Below the pieces are notes generated by a model that searched no databases, was not told where the DNA came from, and worked only from the letters and a program-made list of their open reading frames with translations. The position numbers and the translations under genes were made by a program. Shown one piece after another: positions 8,855 to 19,124 of a stretch of 64,000 bases of DNA. The DNA lies in assembly GCA_963700745.1 (NCBI GenBank), contig CAVOYT010000013.1:496001-560000 (forward strand), written 5' to 3'. Each line of letters opens with the position of its first letter. Within the stretch, counting starts at the first letter, position 1. This DNA comes from UBA10649 sp963700745. Its GTDB lineage: Bacteria; Actinomycetota; Actinomycetes; S36-B12.

Positions 8855-8860
8855 TAGGCT
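8855..8860 (+). promoter_or_regulatory. -10 hexamer TAGGCT before metH
   Basis: TAGGCT ends 8 bases before the metH ATG at 8869. No riboswitch-like leader fits into the 58 bases between the divergent starts. Confidence 0.4.
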
Positions 8861-8868
8861 TGCGCATC

Positions 8869-11800
8869 ATGGTCGCACCACCCTCCCCCCACCCCACCCG
8901 TGGACGCGGTTCGCTGCGTGACGCCCTGTCCAAGCGCGTCGTCGTCGCCGACGGCGCCATGGGCACCATGCTGCAGGCCGCCGACCCCAGCCTCGACGAC
9001 TTCCAGGGGTACGAGGGCTGCAACGAGATCCTCAACGTCACGCGACCCGAGCTCGTGGCGAGCGTCCACGACGCGTACTTCGCCGTCGGGGTCGACTGCG
9101 TCGAGACGAACACGTTCGGGGCCAATCTCGCCAACCTCGGCGAGTACGACATCACCGACCGCATCTTCGAGCTGGCCCACGCCGGAGCCGCCATCGCACG
9201 CAAGGCTGCGGACGGTTGGTCGACCCCCGGCCGCCCGCGCTGGGTGCTCGGCTCCGTCGGCCCCGGGACCAAGCTCCCCAGCCTGGGTCACGCGCCGTAC
9301 GCGGTGCTCCGTGACGCCTACCAGCGGCAGGTGGCGGGCTTGGCCGAGGGTGGCGCCGACGCCATCCTCATCGAGACCGCGCAGGACCTGCTGCAGGCCA
9401 AGGCCGCGATCGTCGGCGCCCGCCGAGCCCTCCACGAAGCGGGAATCGACCTGCCGATCTTCGCCCAGGTCACCGTCGAGACGACGGGAACCATGCTGCT
9501 CGGCAGCGAGATCGGTGCCGCACTCACCTCGCTCACGCCGCTGCGGATCGACATGATCGGCCTGAACTGCGCCACCGGGCCGGCCGAGATGAGCGAGCAC
9601 CTCCGCACGCTGGCGCGCACGTCGACGATCGGCATCTCGTGCATGCCGAACGCCGGCCTGCCCGTCCTCACCTCGGACGGCGCCCACTACCCGCTGACGC
9701 CGGGCGAACTGGCCGATGCGCACGACGTCTTCACCCGAGACTTCGGCCTCTCACTGGTCGGGGGCTGCTGCGGCACGACCCCTGAGCACCTCAAGCAGGT
9801 GGTTGACCGAGTCCGGGGTCGAGAGCTGTCCCCGAGAACCCCACGGGCGGAGGCCGCCGCGGCGTCGCTGTACCAAGCGGTTCCGTTCCGCCAGGACACG
9901 GCCTATCTGTCGATCGGCGAGCGCACCAACGCCAACGGCTCCAAGGCGTTTCGGGAGGCCATGCTCGAGCAGCGCTGGGAGGACTGCATCGAGATCGCCC
10001 GCGACCAGATCCGGGACGGCGCACACCTGCTGGACCTGTGCATCGACTACGTCGGTCGCGACGGCGTCGCCGACATGCGCGAGCTGGCCGGCCGACTTGC
10101 CACCGCGTCGACCCTCCCGATCGTGCTGGACTCGACCGAGCCGGCGGTCCTCGAGGCCGGCCTCGAGATGCTGGGCGGTCGCGCGGTCGTCAACTCCGTC
10201 AACTACGAGGACGGCGACGAGCCAGGATCGCGCATCAGTCGGATCATGCCGCTGGTGGCCGAGCATGGCGCGGCCGTGGTCGCCCTGACGATCGATGAGG
10301 AGGGCCAGGCGCGGACGGCGGAGTGGAAGGTCCGCGTCGCCGACCGTCTCATCCGCGATCTGACCGGCCGGTGGGGCATGAGCGTCGGTGACATCCTCGT
10401 CGACACGCTCACCTTCCCGATCGCCACCGGGCAGGAGGAGACCCGGCGTGACGGCATCGAGACGCTGGAGGCGATCCGGCAGCTCAAGACCCTGTACCCG
10501 GAGGTGCAGACCACTCTCGGACTCTCGAATGTGTCCTTCGGTCTGAACCCGGCGGCCCGCCAGGTGCTGAACTCGGTCTTCCTCAACGAGTGCATCAGTG
10601 CCGGCCTGGACTCGGCGATCGTCCATGCCTCGAAGATCCTGCCGATGTCGAAGATCCCTGACGAGCAGCGGCATGTCGCGCTCGACCTCGTGTACGACCG
10701 CCGCCGGTACGACGCGGACGGGAACGTCGAGTACGACCCACTCCAGAAGTTCCTTCAGCTGTTCGAGGGAGTCGAGGCACGCTCACTGTCGGCGTCCAAG
10801 GCCGAGGAGTTCGCGGCCCTGCCGCTCTTCGAGCGGCTCGAGCGTCGCATCATCGATGGCGAGCGGCAGGGACTCGAGGCGGATCTCGACGAGGCGCTTC
10901 AGACGCGCCCGGCCCTCGAGATCGTCAACGACACCCTGCTCGCCGGCATGAAGGTCGTGGGAGAGCTCTTCGCCTCGGGAGAGATGCAGCTGCCCTTCGT
11001 CCTGCAGAGCGCCGAAGTGATGAAGACCGCCGTGGCGTACCTCGAGCCGCACATGGAACGCACCGACGAGGCCGGCAAGGGCACGATGGTCCTCGCGACG
11101 GTCAAGGGCGACGTGCACGACATCGGGAAGAACCTCGTCGACATCATCCTGACCAACAACGGCTACACCGTCGTGAATATCGGCATCAAGCAGCCGATCT
11201 CGACGATCATCGAGGCAGCCGAGTCGAACAACGCCGACCTCATCGGGATGAGCGGACTCCTCGTCAAGAGCACGGTCATCATGAAGGAGAACCTCCAGGA
11301 GCTGAACGCCCGCGGGCTGGGGGAGCGGTTCCCCGTCGTGCTGGGCGGGGCCGCGCTCACCCGTTCGTACGTCGAGCAGGACCTCGCGGACATCTACGAC
11401 GGCGAGGTGCGCTACGCGCGCGACGCCTTCGAGGGACTGCGGCTGATGGACGCGGTGATGGCGGTCAAGCGCGGAGTGCCCGGGGCCGTGCTCCCCGAAC
11501 GCCGCGCCCGTCGGGTCACCACGGCGGCCCGCCCGAGGATGACGGAGGAGGCGGACCTGCCGGCGCGCTCTGACGTCGCCGTCGACGTGAGCATCCCGAC
11601 GCCGCCGTTCTGGGGAGACCGGATCGTCAAGGGGGTCGCTCTGGCCGAGTACGTCCCCTACCTGGACGAGCGAGCGCTCTTCCTGGGTCAGTGGGGGCTG
11701 AAGCCGACGCGCGGGGACGGGCCCTCCTACGAGGAGCTCGTCGAGACCGAGGGCCGGCCACGACTGCGACGGTGGCTCGACCGGATCCAGACCGAGGGCA

Positions 11801-12399
11801 TGATCGAGCCTGCTGTCGTGTACGGCTACTTCCCCTGCTACTCCGAGGGCAACGACCTCGTCGTGCTCTCCCACGGCGATCCGGACGAGCGCACGGAGCG
11901 GGCACGCTTCTCGTTCCCCCGGCAGCGACGCGACCGACACCTGTGCCTGTCGGACTTCTTCCGGCCGAAGGAGTCCGGCGAGGTCGACGTGGTGGCCTTC
12001 ACGATCGTGACCATGGGCCAAGCCGCCTCGAGGGCAACCGGAGCCCTGTTCGAGTCCGACTCCTACCGCGACTACCTCGAGCTGCACGGCCTGTCGGTCC
12101 AGCTCACCGAGGCCCTCGCCGAGTACTGGCACGCACGGGTCCGGGAGGAGCTCGGGCTCGCTGCCTTCGACAGCACCGACATGGACTACCTGATCGCGAA
12201 GCAGGGATACCGCGGCAGTCGGTACTCCTTCGGCTACCCGGCGTGCCCGGACCTCGAGCAGCAGGTCATGCTCATGGACCTGCTGGACCCGGGCCGGATC
12301 GGTGTCGAGCTGTCCGAGGAGTTCCAGCTGCACCCGGAGCAGTCGACGAGCGCGATCATCACGCACCACCCCGAGGCCAAGTACTTCAACGCGACATGA
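8869..12399 (+). CDS. metH: cobalamin-dependent methionine synthase
   Basis: Transfers the methyl group of 5-methyltetrahydrofolate to homocysteine through cobalamin. The 1176-residue protein has all four modules: homocysteine/zinc domain (about 1-325; zinc cysteines C234 in LNCATGP and C300/C301 in GGCCGTT), pterin domain (about 345-610; GERTNANGSKAFREA), B12 cap and B12 domain (about 640-880; DVHDIGKN with cobalt-ligand His750), and the reactivation AdoMet domain (about 900-1176; GYFPCYS, RGSRYSFGYPACPDL). ATG at 8869 is taken; an in-frame TTG lies 9 bases earlier. The stop overlaps the start of the HAD gene. The need for B12 fits with the BtuF-like gene near 47.5 kb, though that link is only inferred. 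Confidence 0.97.
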   Translation: MVAPPSPHPTRGRGSLRDALSKRVVVADGAMGTMLQAADPSLDDFQGYEGCNEILNVTRPELVASVHDAYFAVGVDCVETNTFGANLANLGEYDITDRIFELAHAGAAIARKAADGWSTPGRPRWVLGSVGPGTKLPSLGHAPYAVLRDAYQRQVAGLAEGGADAILIETAQDLLQAKAAIVGARRALHEAGIDLPIFAQVTVETTGTMLLGSEIGAALTSLTPLRIDMIGLNCATGPAEMSEHLRTLARTSTIGISCMPNAGLPVLTSDGAHYPLTPGELADAHDVFTRDFGLSLVGGCCGTTPEHLKQVVDRVRGRELSPRTPRAEAAAASLYQAVPFRQDTAYLSIGERTNANGSKAFREAMLEQRWEDCIEIARDQIRDGAHLLDLCIDYVGRDGVADMRELAGRLATASTLPIVLDSTEPAVLEAGLEMLGGRAVVNSVNYEDGDEPGSRISRIMPLVAEHGAAVVALTIDEEGQARTAEWKVRVADRLIRDLTGRWGMSVGDILVDTLTFPIATGQEETRRDGIETLEAIRQLKTLYPEVQTTLGLSNVSFGLNPAARQVLNSVFLNECISAGLDSAIVHASKILPMSKIPDEQRHVALDLVYDRRRYDADGNVEYDPLQKFLQLFEGVEARSLSASKAEEFAALPLFERLERRIIDGERQGLEADLDEALQTRPALEIVNDTLLAGMKVVGELFASGEMQLPFVLQSAEVMKTAVAYLEPHMERTDEAGKGTMVLATVKGDVHDIGKNLVDIILTNNGYTVVNIGIKQPISTIIEAAESNNADLIGMSGLLVKSTVIMKENLQELNARGLGERFPVVLGGAALTRSYVEQDLADIYDGEVRYARDAFEGLRLMDAVMAVKRGVPGAVLPERRARRVTTAARPRMTEEADLPARSDVAVDVSIPTPPFWGDRIVKGVALAEYVPYLDERALFLGQWGLKPTRGDGPSYEELVETEGRPRLRRWLDRIQTEGMIEPAVVYGYFPCYSEGNDLVVLSHGDPDERTERARFSFPRQRRDRHLCLSDFFRPKESGEVDVVAFTIVTMGQAASRATGALFESDSYRDYLELHGLSVQLTEALAEYWHARVREELGLAAFDSTDMDYLIAKQGYRGSRYSFGYPACPDLEQQVMLMDLLDPGRIGVELSEEFQLHPEQSTSAIITHHPEAKYFNAT

Positions 12400-13070
12400 G
12401 CCACGCTGCCTTCCGCAGTCCTGTTCGACATGGACGGCACGCTCATCGACAGCGAGGGCCTGTGGCTCGAGGCGGAGCATCGCGGTCATGAGCCCAACTC
12501 GGCGGAACTGGACCGATGCCGACCAGGCGTACTGCCTCGGGCGGGCCTCTGGAGCGGGTGGCCGACTACATGCTCGAGCGGTCGGGCTCGGCGGTGACGT
12601 CGGCGGACGTCGGCACGATGCTCCTGGACGAGATGGAGCAGCGATTTCGGACGAGCCCGCTCACCTGGCAGCCCGGGGCGCGCGCGCTCCTCGCGAGTGC
12701 CGGGAGCGCGCGGTGCCCGACGGCGCTGGTGTCCGCATCGTGGAACCGGCTGATCGACCGCGGTCGGCGAGAAGATCGAGACGGACCTCGGCCGACCGCC
12801 TTCGACGTCGATCGTGGCCGGCGATGACGTCGGCAACAGCAAGCCCCATCCTGAGCCGTACCTGAAGGCGGCGCGGCACTGGGCCAGGACCCGCGCGACT
12901 GCCTGGCGCTCGAGGACTCGCCGACGGGGGTGCGCTCGGCCCTCGCGGCAGGCTGCATCGTGGTCGCGATCCCGCACATCGCGGACCGTGGACGAGCCCG
13001 ACCGCCCTGGTCATCGACACCTCTGGCCGGGCGGGACCTGCACGACCTCTGGCGGTCCGCACGTCGCTAG
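12396..13070 (+). pseudogene. HAD-superfamily phosphatase, broken by several frame changes
   Basis: Remains of a HAD hydrolase of about 225 residues. Pieces in three frames line up: AVLFDMDGTLIDSEGLWL (motif I with the nucleophilic Asp) just after the ATG at 12396; ERVADYMLERSGSAVTSADV and TALVSASWNRLID (motif II) from about 12550 to 12750; IVAGDDVGNSKPHPEPYLKAA (motif III Lys) near 12810-12870; and DSPTGVRSALAAGCIVVAIP near 12920, ending at TAG 13068-13070. At least four single-base frame changes are needed. The ATG overlaps the metH stop by 4 bases, as in an operon. All motifs survive, so sequence error explains the breaks at least as well as decay. Confidence 0.72.
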
Positions 13071-13079
13071 CCGACTGAC

Positions 13080-13925
13080 TCAACCGACGATGGGCTTGCG
13101 TGCCTGCAGCGTGTAGGTGAGGGGCAGCCGCTCCGGTCGGTCGATGAGCGTCCACTCGCCGTGCTCGCCCGGCTGCATCATGCCCTCGGGGAGCGGGTTC
13201 CACGGCACGCTCTCGTGCTCGACCAGTTGCGTCAGCACGAGGCCTTCGTCGAGCAAGGCGGACACGATCTCCCCGAGTCCGTGGTTCCAGGAGTGATTCT
13301 CCACGTTGCGGAGGTCGGCCTCGACCTCGACGTAGGTGCCCTCCGTACTGTCCACGACGGGATCGGACGTCTCCCGGTACGGGTGGACGAGGACGAGCTG
13401 TTGGTCAGTGCGCTCGTAGTCGAGGGCCCACAGCACCGGATGCCCTTCCCTGACGAACAGCCGACCGCCCGGCTTCAGCAGGGTCGAGACCACGCTTGCC
13501 CACCGACGGATGTCGGGCAGCCAGCACAGCGCCCCGATGCCGGTGTAGACGAGGTCGAACACCCCCGGCTCCAGGACGGTCGCAGCGTCGGCCACGTCGG
13601 CCTGCACGAAGTCCACGTCGGCGCCGGCGACCTGCGCGACCCGGCGCGCCTCGTCGAGCGAGGCGGCGGAGAAGTCGAGCCCCGTCATGCGTGCCCCGAG
13701 CCGGGCGAGTGAGACGGTGTCCGTGCCGATGTGGCACTGCAGGTGCACCCCGCGCAGGCCGGTGAGGTCGCCCAGCCGCGGCATGTCGAAGCGGACCACG
13801 TCGCTCAGGTGGCCGGGATCCTCGGCGAACCGGACGACGCCGTAGTCCGTGGAGGCTGCATGGGCAGGAGCCCTCTCGTCCCAGTGCCGGCGGTTGACCT
13901 CACTCGACGTCTCCGCGCCGGTCAC
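13080..13925 (-). CDS. class I SAM-dependent methyltransferase
   Basis: Methyltransferase of about 281 residues with a Rossmann SAM-binding core: LRGVHLQCHIGTDTVSLARL (motif I region), MTGLDFSAASLDEAR, VDFVQADVADA, FDLVYTGIGALCWLPDIRRW and LKPGGRLFVREGHP. The substrate is unknown; the pattern is that of the UbiE/Coq5-like small-molecule enzymes. A longer frame exists, but GTG at 13925 overlaps the nuclease stop by 4 bases and gives a sensible N-terminus (TGAETSSEVNRRHWDERA). It forms a two-gene unit with the RecB-like nuclease upstream on the same strand. Confidence 0.86.
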   Translation of the reverse strand: MTGAETSSEVNRRHWDERAPAHAASTDYGVVRFAEDPGHLSDVVRFDMPRLGDLTGLRGVHLQCHIGTDTVSLARLGARMTGLDFSAASLDEARRVAQVAGADVDFVQADVADAATVLEPGVFDLVYTGIGALCWLPDIRRWASVVSTLLKPGGRLFVREGHPVLWALDYERTDQQLVLVHPYRETSDPVVDSTEGTYVEVEADLRNVENHSWNHGLGEIVSALLDEGLVLTQLVEHESVPWNPLPEGMMQPGEHGEWTLIDRPERLPLTYTLQARKPIVG

Positions 13926-14790
13926 GAGTCCTGTGGCTCCGGATCGACAGGGAACCGCGAGCTGGCCACCGGCCATGCGTCGCGGTCGGGGAGGGGAGGC
14001 GGAGTGCCGCCCCACGCGGGGCACACCGCCTGGTGGCTGCACCAGTCGCAGAGCCGTGACGGGGACGGGTCGAACGTCCGTGCGTCGGCGGCGCGCGAGA
14101 TCGCGTCGCGCAGCGCCAGCACCTTTCGCTCGGTCGCCGTCAGGTCATCCTCGTCAGGTTCGTAGCGCAGCAGCTCGCCGTTTCCGAGGTACATCAGCTG
14201 CAGGAGTCGGGGCACGTCGCCCGTCATGCGCCACCAGGCGAGGGCGTAGAAGCGCATCTGGAACATCGCCTTGGTCTCGTAGCCCGCGCCGGGGGACCGG
14301 CCGGTCTTGTAGTCGACGATTCGGATGCGGCCATCGGGGGTTCGATCGACGCGGTCGATGAATCCGCGGACCTCGAACGACTCCGTCAGCTGGGCGGACA
14401 CCGCCAACTCCCGGGCATGCGGCTCCAGGCGTCGGGATCCTCCAGCGCGAAGTAGGAGTCGAGGAGTCCGGCGACGTCGAACGCCGGCTCACCATCGGGA
14501 CCCGACCTCATCGTGTCGGCCGCCGCCGGCTCGTCACGCTCCATCTCCTCGAACGCGCGGGTCACGAGACCGGACGCCGGCGTCGACGGTGCGGTCTCGG
14601 CCGCCGGCAGGTCGAACAGCGTCTCCAGCGCCCGGTGCACGAGGGTCCCGCGGACGGCGGCCGCCGAGGGCTCCTCGGGCAGCCGATCGATGGACCGGAA
14701 CCGGAACAACAGCGGACAGGTCATGAAGTCCGAGGCGCGGGAGGGAGACAGCGAGGCCGGGAACGGGAGTGTCGGTGCCGCGTCGGTCAT
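13922..14790 (-). CDS. RecB-like PD-(D/E)XK nuclease with iron-sulfur cysteine pattern (frameshifted)
   Basis: Nuclease of the RecB/Cas4 type (PD-(D/E)XK superfamily, as in Rv2119). N-terminus from ATG 14790: LSPSRASDFMTCPLLFRFRS, then RGTLVHRALETLF; C-terminal part after a frame change near 14415-14430: FEVRGFIDRVDRTPDG, IRIVDYKTGRSP (D...YK active site), and the cysteine triplet CDWCSHQAVC. The first cysteine (TCPLLF) plus the last three fit the 4Fe-4S cluster arrangement of AddB/Cas4 nucleases. Joined length is about 289 residues. It is divergent from trmI and carries its own -10 hexamer. The cellular role is unknown; DNA repair is a family-based guess. Confidence 0.82.
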
Positions 14791-14796
14791 CGCCCG

Positions 14797-14802
14797 AGCG
14801 TA
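14797..14802 (-). promoter_or_regulatory. -10 hexamer TACGCT, leaderless-type
   Basis: Minus-strand TACGCT, spacer CGGGCG, then ATG at 14790. Transcription of the nuclease and methyltransferase pair would begin at the start codon. Confidence 0.5.
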
Positions 14803-14842
14803 GCCGCGCGGACGCACCCCCGTCAGGCGGCGGACGGGACGG

Positions 14843-14848
14843 TAGCGT
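14843..14848 (+). promoter_or_regulatory. -10 hexamer TAGCGT before trmI
   Basis: TAGCGT followed by a 7-base spacer and GTG at 14856. It overlaps the alternative GTG at 14847, which argues for 14856 as the true start. Confidence 0.45.
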
Positions 14849-14855
14849 GGAGCGG

Positions 14856-15763
14856 GTGCCAGGAATCCAGGGAACGACGGGGGTCGCCGCCGCGCGCCGC
14901 CGGGGACCATTCGCCGTGGGCGACCTCGTCCAGCTCACTGATCCCCGGGGGAAGATGCACACGATCACCCTCGAGGTCGGCAAGGAGTTCCACACGCATC
15001 GGGGCCGGCTCCCGCATGACGACCTCATCGGCCAGCCCGAGGGCACGGTGGTCACGTCGACGAACGGCACGTCCTACCTCGCGCTGCGCCCGATCCTCGA
15101 CGATTTCGTCCTCGCGATGCCGCGCGGCGCGCAGGTGATCTACCCCAAGGACGCGGCCCGCATCGTGGGGCTGGCCAACCTCGGGCCCGGCGCTCGGGTC
15201 GCCGAGGCGGGAGTCGGCTCTGGAGCACTCACGTGCTCGCTGATCCGTGCGGTCGGAGACGAGGGACAGGTCTTCAGCTACGAGCGTCGCGAGGACTTCG
15301 CGGAGATCGCCGAGGGCAACGTCGCGACGCTGGTTCGGGGGCCATCCGGACTCCTGGACCCTGACGATCGGTGACCTGGCCGACTCCCTGACCGAGACGC
15401 GATCTCGATGCGGTGGTGCTCGACATGCTGGCGCCGTGGGACTGCGTCGAGAGCGTTGCTGCCGCATTGGCCCCGGGCGGTGTGCTCGTGGTCTATGTCG
15501 CCACGACGACCCAGATGTCCCGGCTCGTGGAGACCCTGCGCGTGGAGGGCGGCTGGACCGAGCCGCGGGCCGAGGAGTCACTCATGCGCACCTGGCACCT
15601 CGAGGGCCTGGCCGTCCGCCCCGATCACAAGATGAACGGGCACACCGGCTTCCTGGTGACCGCACGGCGGCTGGCACCGGGGGCCGAGCTGCCGCCCCGG
15701 CGCAGGCGCCCGGCACCGGGGTCGTACGGGAGCGACTACACCGGCCCGGGCAGCGAGGAGTGA
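14856..15763 (+). CDS. trmI: tRNA (adenine-N1-)-methyltransferase TrmI (frameshifted)
   Basis: TrmI methylates N1 of adenine 58 in the T-loop of tRNA; the Rv2118c enzyme is the mycobacterial example. The N-terminal small domain reads GPFAVGDLVQLTDPRGK, then DLIGQPEGT and the SAM site RVAEAGVGSGALTCSLIRAV with FSYERREDFAEIA. Two frame changes, near 15342 in a G run and near 15398, are needed to pass through WTLTIGDLADSL into DAVVLDMLAPWDCVESVAAAL and GGVLVVYVATTTQM; the end is YTGPGSEE. Joined length is about 302 residues. GTG at 14856 is preferred over 14847 because of the -10 hexamer placement. Confidence 0.85.
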
Positions 15764-15863
15764 GGCGCTAGCCGAGCCCCGGAGCTGACGGCCATGAGAG
15801 CGAGCCGGTCAGCGAGGGGTAACCCGCACATCGTGTCCCCGGGTGAATCCGGCGAGGTCGGGT

Positions 15864-15869
15864 TACAGT
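15864..15869 (+). promoter_or_regulatory. possible -10 hexamer TACAGT upstream of arc
   Basis: TACAGT ends 25 bases before the arc start, leaving room for a short leader holding the AGGGAGG ribosome binding site at 15884-15890. No confident -35 element is visible. Confidence 0.35.
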
Positions 15870-15894
15870 GGCTGCGACACGGCAGGGAGGCTCG

Positions 15895-17556
15895 ATGGGC
15901 GAGGCGGACGGCTGGCAGGCACGGGTGTACGGGCTGGAGACGGCCATGACCGAGTTGCGGGGCGAACTGGCCGCGCAGAAGGACCACAACTCCCGTCTGA
16001 TCGCCACGCTGCGGGAGGCCCGTGAGCAGATCGTCACGCTGAAGGCCGAAGTCGACCGGCTGGGCGAGCCGCCGAGCGGCTTCGCCACCTTCCTCGCCCT
16101 GCATGACGACGGCACCGCTGACATCGTCTCGTCCGGACGGAAGCTGCGCGTCGCACTCAGCCCGTCGATCGCCTTCGAGGAGCTCCACCCCGGCCAGGAG
16201 GTGCTGCTCAACGAGTCGCTCAACGTCATCGACGCCCTTGCCTTCGAGCGCACCGGCGAGATCGTCGTGTTCAAGGAGTACCTCGAGGGGGGCGACCGCG
16301 CGCTGGTCATCGGACACACGGACGAGGAGCGCGTCGTCCGCGTCGCACACCCCCTGCGATCGGCGCGCGTTCGGGCGGGCGACTCGCTCCTGTGCGACGT
16401 CCGCGCCGGATACGTCTACGAGGTCATCCCCAAGTCCGAGGTCGAGGAGCTCGTGCTCGAGGAGGTGCCGGATATCCGGTACCAGGACATCGGCGGTCTC
16501 GGCGACCAGATCGACGCGATCCGGGACGCAGTGGAACTGCCCTTCATGCACCCGGAGCTGTTCGCGGAGCATGCGCTCAAGCCGCCCAAGGGGATCCTGC
16601 TCTACGGGCCGCCCGGCTGCGGCAAGACGCTGATCGCCAAGGCCGTGGCGAACTCGCTGGCCAAGAAGGTCGCCGAGCGAACCGGCCGCGAGGAAGGCAA
16701 GTCGTACTTCCTCAACATCAAGGGCCCCGAGCTGCTCAACAAGTACGTGGGCGAGACCGAGCGGCACATCCGGCTGGTCTTCCAGCGGGCCCGCGAGAAG
16801 GCGTCGGAGGGCATGCCCGTCATCGTCTTCTTCGACGAGATGGACTCGCTGTTCCGCACTCGGGGGAGCGGGGTCTCCAGCGATGTGGAGAACACCATCG
16901 TCCCTCAGCTGCTCAGCGAGATCGACGGCGTCGAGAGCCTGGAGAACGTCATCGTGATCGGTGCCTCCAACCGTGAGGACATGATCGATCCGGCCATCCT
17001 GAGGCCGGGGCGCCTCGACGTGAAGATCAAGATCGAGCGCCCGGATGCCGAGGCGGCCCGCGACATCTTCACCAAGTACCTCGTGCCGACCTTGCCCCTC
17101 CATGCCGACGACGTTGCCGAGAACAGCAACGACCCGGACCTCGCCTGCGCGGCGATGATCCAGAGCGCCATCGAGCGGATGTACGACGAGTCGGACGACA
17201 ACCAGTTCCTGGAGGTCACCTACGCGAACGGTGACAAGGAGATCCTGTACTTCAAGGACTTCAACTCGGGCGCGATGATCGAGAACATCGTGGCGCGCGC
17301 CAAGAAGATGGCGATCAAGGACTTCCTCGAGACGGGGGAGAAGGGCATTCGGGTCCAGCACCTGCTGGACGCGTGCATCGACGAGTTCCGCGAGAACGAG
17401 GACCTCCCCAACACCACCAATCCCGACGACTGGGCGCGGATCTCCGGCAAGAAGGGCGAGCGGATCGTGTTCATCCGCACCCTCATCCAGGGCAAGAAGG
17501 GCTCCGAGCCCGGCCGGTCGATCGAGAACGTCGCGAACACCGGGCAGTACCTGTAG
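15895..17556 (+). CDS. arc: proteasome-associated AAA+ ATPase ARC/Mpa
   Basis: Hexameric ATPase that binds Pup-tagged proteins, unfolds them and threads them into the 20S proteasome. The 553-residue protein has an N-terminal coiled coil (about 10-60, the Pup-binding part), two OB-like domains, and one AAA domain with Walker A GPPGCGKT (K244), Walker B VIVFFDEMD (D314, E315) and the arginine-finger region RPGRLDVKI. It ends in GQYL, the penultimate-tyrosine motif that docks on the proteasome alpha ring. ATG at 15895 is preceded by the strong AGGGAGG. It heads the proteasome island, as mpa does in mycobacteria. Confidence 0.97.
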   Translation: MGEADGWQARVYGLETAMTELRGELAAQKDHNSRLIATLREAREQIVTLKAEVDRLGEPPSGFATFLALHDDGTADIVSSGRKLRVALSPSIAFEELHPGQEVLLNESLNVIDALAFERTGEIVVFKEYLEGGDRALVIGHTDEERVVRVAHPLRSARVRAGDSLLCDVRAGYVYEVIPKSEVEELVLEEVPDIRYQDIGGLGDQIDAIRDAVELPFMHPELFAEHALKPPKGILLYGPPGCGKTLIAKAVANSLAKKVAERTGREEGKSYFLNIKGPELLNKYVGETERHIRLVFQRAREKASEGMPVIVFFDEMDSLFRTRGSGVSSDVENTIVPQLLSEIDGVESLENVIVIGASNREDMIDPAILRPGRLDVKIKIERPDAEAARDIFTKYLVPTLPLHADDVAENSNDPDLACAAMIQSAIERMYDESDDNQFLEVTYANGDKEILYFKDFNSGAMIENIVARAKKMAIKDFLETGEKGIRVQHLLDACIDEFRENEDLPNTTNPDDWARISGKKGERIVFIRTLIQGKKGSEPGRSIENVANTGQYL

Positions 17557-17593
17557 TGGCGACGGCTCGTCCGTCAACCGTGGAGACCGGCTC

Positions 17594-19124
17594 GTGACCG
17601 TCCGGCGCATCATGGGGATCGAGACCGAGTACGGCATCTCGGTGCCCGGCCATCCCAACGTCAACCCGATGTTGTCCAGCTCGCAGATCGTCAACGCCTA
17701 CGGCCAGCACGTGCTCCGCGGCAACCGTCACAAGCCGGGCTGGGACTACGAGGTCGAGAGCCCGCTGCGCGACGCCCGGGGGTTCGACATGTCGCGCGCG
17801 GACGCCGATCCCAGCCAGCTCACCGACGAGGACATGGGCATGGCGAACGTGATCCTCACGAACGGATCCCGCCTCTACGTCGACCACGCGCACCCCGAGC
17901 TCTCCACCCCTGAGGTGACGAGTCCTCGTCGACGCGACTCTCTGGGATCGCGCGGGCGTGGAGATCATGCGCAAGGCCATGGTCCTCGCGGCCGCGGTCC
18001 CGCAGGCGACCCCGATCGTCCTGTACAAGAACAACACCGACAACAAGGGCGCGTCATACGGGTGCCACGAGAACTACCTGATGAAGCGGACGACCCCGTT
18101 CACCGACATCGTGCGCTACCTGACCCCCTTCTTCATCTCCCGGCAGGTCTACACCGGTGCCGGACGCCTGGGTGTGGGCCAGGATTCGCGCACCACGGCC
18201 TTCCAGCTCAGTCAGCGGGCGGACTTCTTCGAGGTGGAAGTCGGCCTCGAGACCACCCTCAAGCGGCCCATCATCAACACTCGCGATGAACCCCACGCCG
18301 ATCCGGAGCGCTTCCGTCGGCTCCACGTCATCGTCGGGGACGCGAACCTGAGCGACACCGCCACGTACCTGAAGCTCGGCACGACCGCGGTCGTGCTGTC
18401 GATGATCGAGGAGGGGTTCCTCTCGGGCCGGTCATGGACCCCTGCCCGGCCGGTCTGGGAGATGCATGCGGTGTCCCACGACCCGGGACTGGCGCACCAG
18501 ATGGAGCTGGCCGATGGCCGGCGGATGACCGCCCTGCAGGTGCAGTGGGAGTACCTGACGCTGGCCGAGGAGTTCTGCGGGCGGTCCGACCACGCGGAGC
18601 ATGATGACGAGACCACGCAGCTCCTCGCCCTGTGGCGGGAGGTCCTCACCGCACTCGAACGGGACCCGCTGGAACTCGCCGATCGCCTGGACTGGGTGGC
18701 CAAGTACGTCCTCATGGAGGGATTCGTCCGCCGCGACGGACTCCTGTGGGACTCGCCACGCCTGCAGCTCATCGACCTGCAGTACGCCGACATTCGCCCG
18801 GACAAGGGGCTGGCCGCACGCCTGGAGGAGCGTGGCAGGCTGCGACGCCTGTTCACCGACGAGCAGGTGAACCGCGCCGTGGACCAGGCGCCCGTGGACA
18901 CCCGCGCCTACTTCCGGGGCGAGTGCATCCGACGCTTCCCCGACGCCGTCGCCGCGGCCTCCTGGGACTCCGTCGTGTTCGACGTGCCCGGGCACGAGTC
19001 GCTGCTGCGCGTTCCGACCCTCGAGCCGCTTCGCGGAACCCGGGAGCACGTCGGTGCCCTCCTTGACGCGTCTCCCGATGTCGTGGCACTGATCGACGGG
19101 CTCAGCACCGCCGGACCGCGATAG
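17594..19124 (+). CDS. dop: deamidase/depupylase Dop (frameshifted)
   Basis: Dop deamidates the C-terminal Gln of Pup to Glu and can also remove Pup from substrates. It is a glutamine-synthetase-like enzyme. GTG at 17594 gives MGIETEYGIS (the ATP/metal Glu region) and NVILTNGSRLYVDHAHPE; near 17925 a one-base frame change is needed to continue with LVDATLWDRAGVEIMRKA and YKNNTDNKGASYGCHENYL, RPIINTRDEPHAD, and the end AGPR at 19124. Joined length is about 509 residues, normal for Dop. It lies between arc and pup and is paralogous to pafA 1.8 kb downstream, sharing the GIETEYG, KNNTD and SYGCHENYL motifs. Confidence 0.94.

Noticed and set aside
8811..8868. Cobalamin or SAM riboswitch upstream of metH
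   Set aside because: Only 58 bases separate the divergent starts and a -10 hexamer lies 8 bases before metH, so no aptamer fits.
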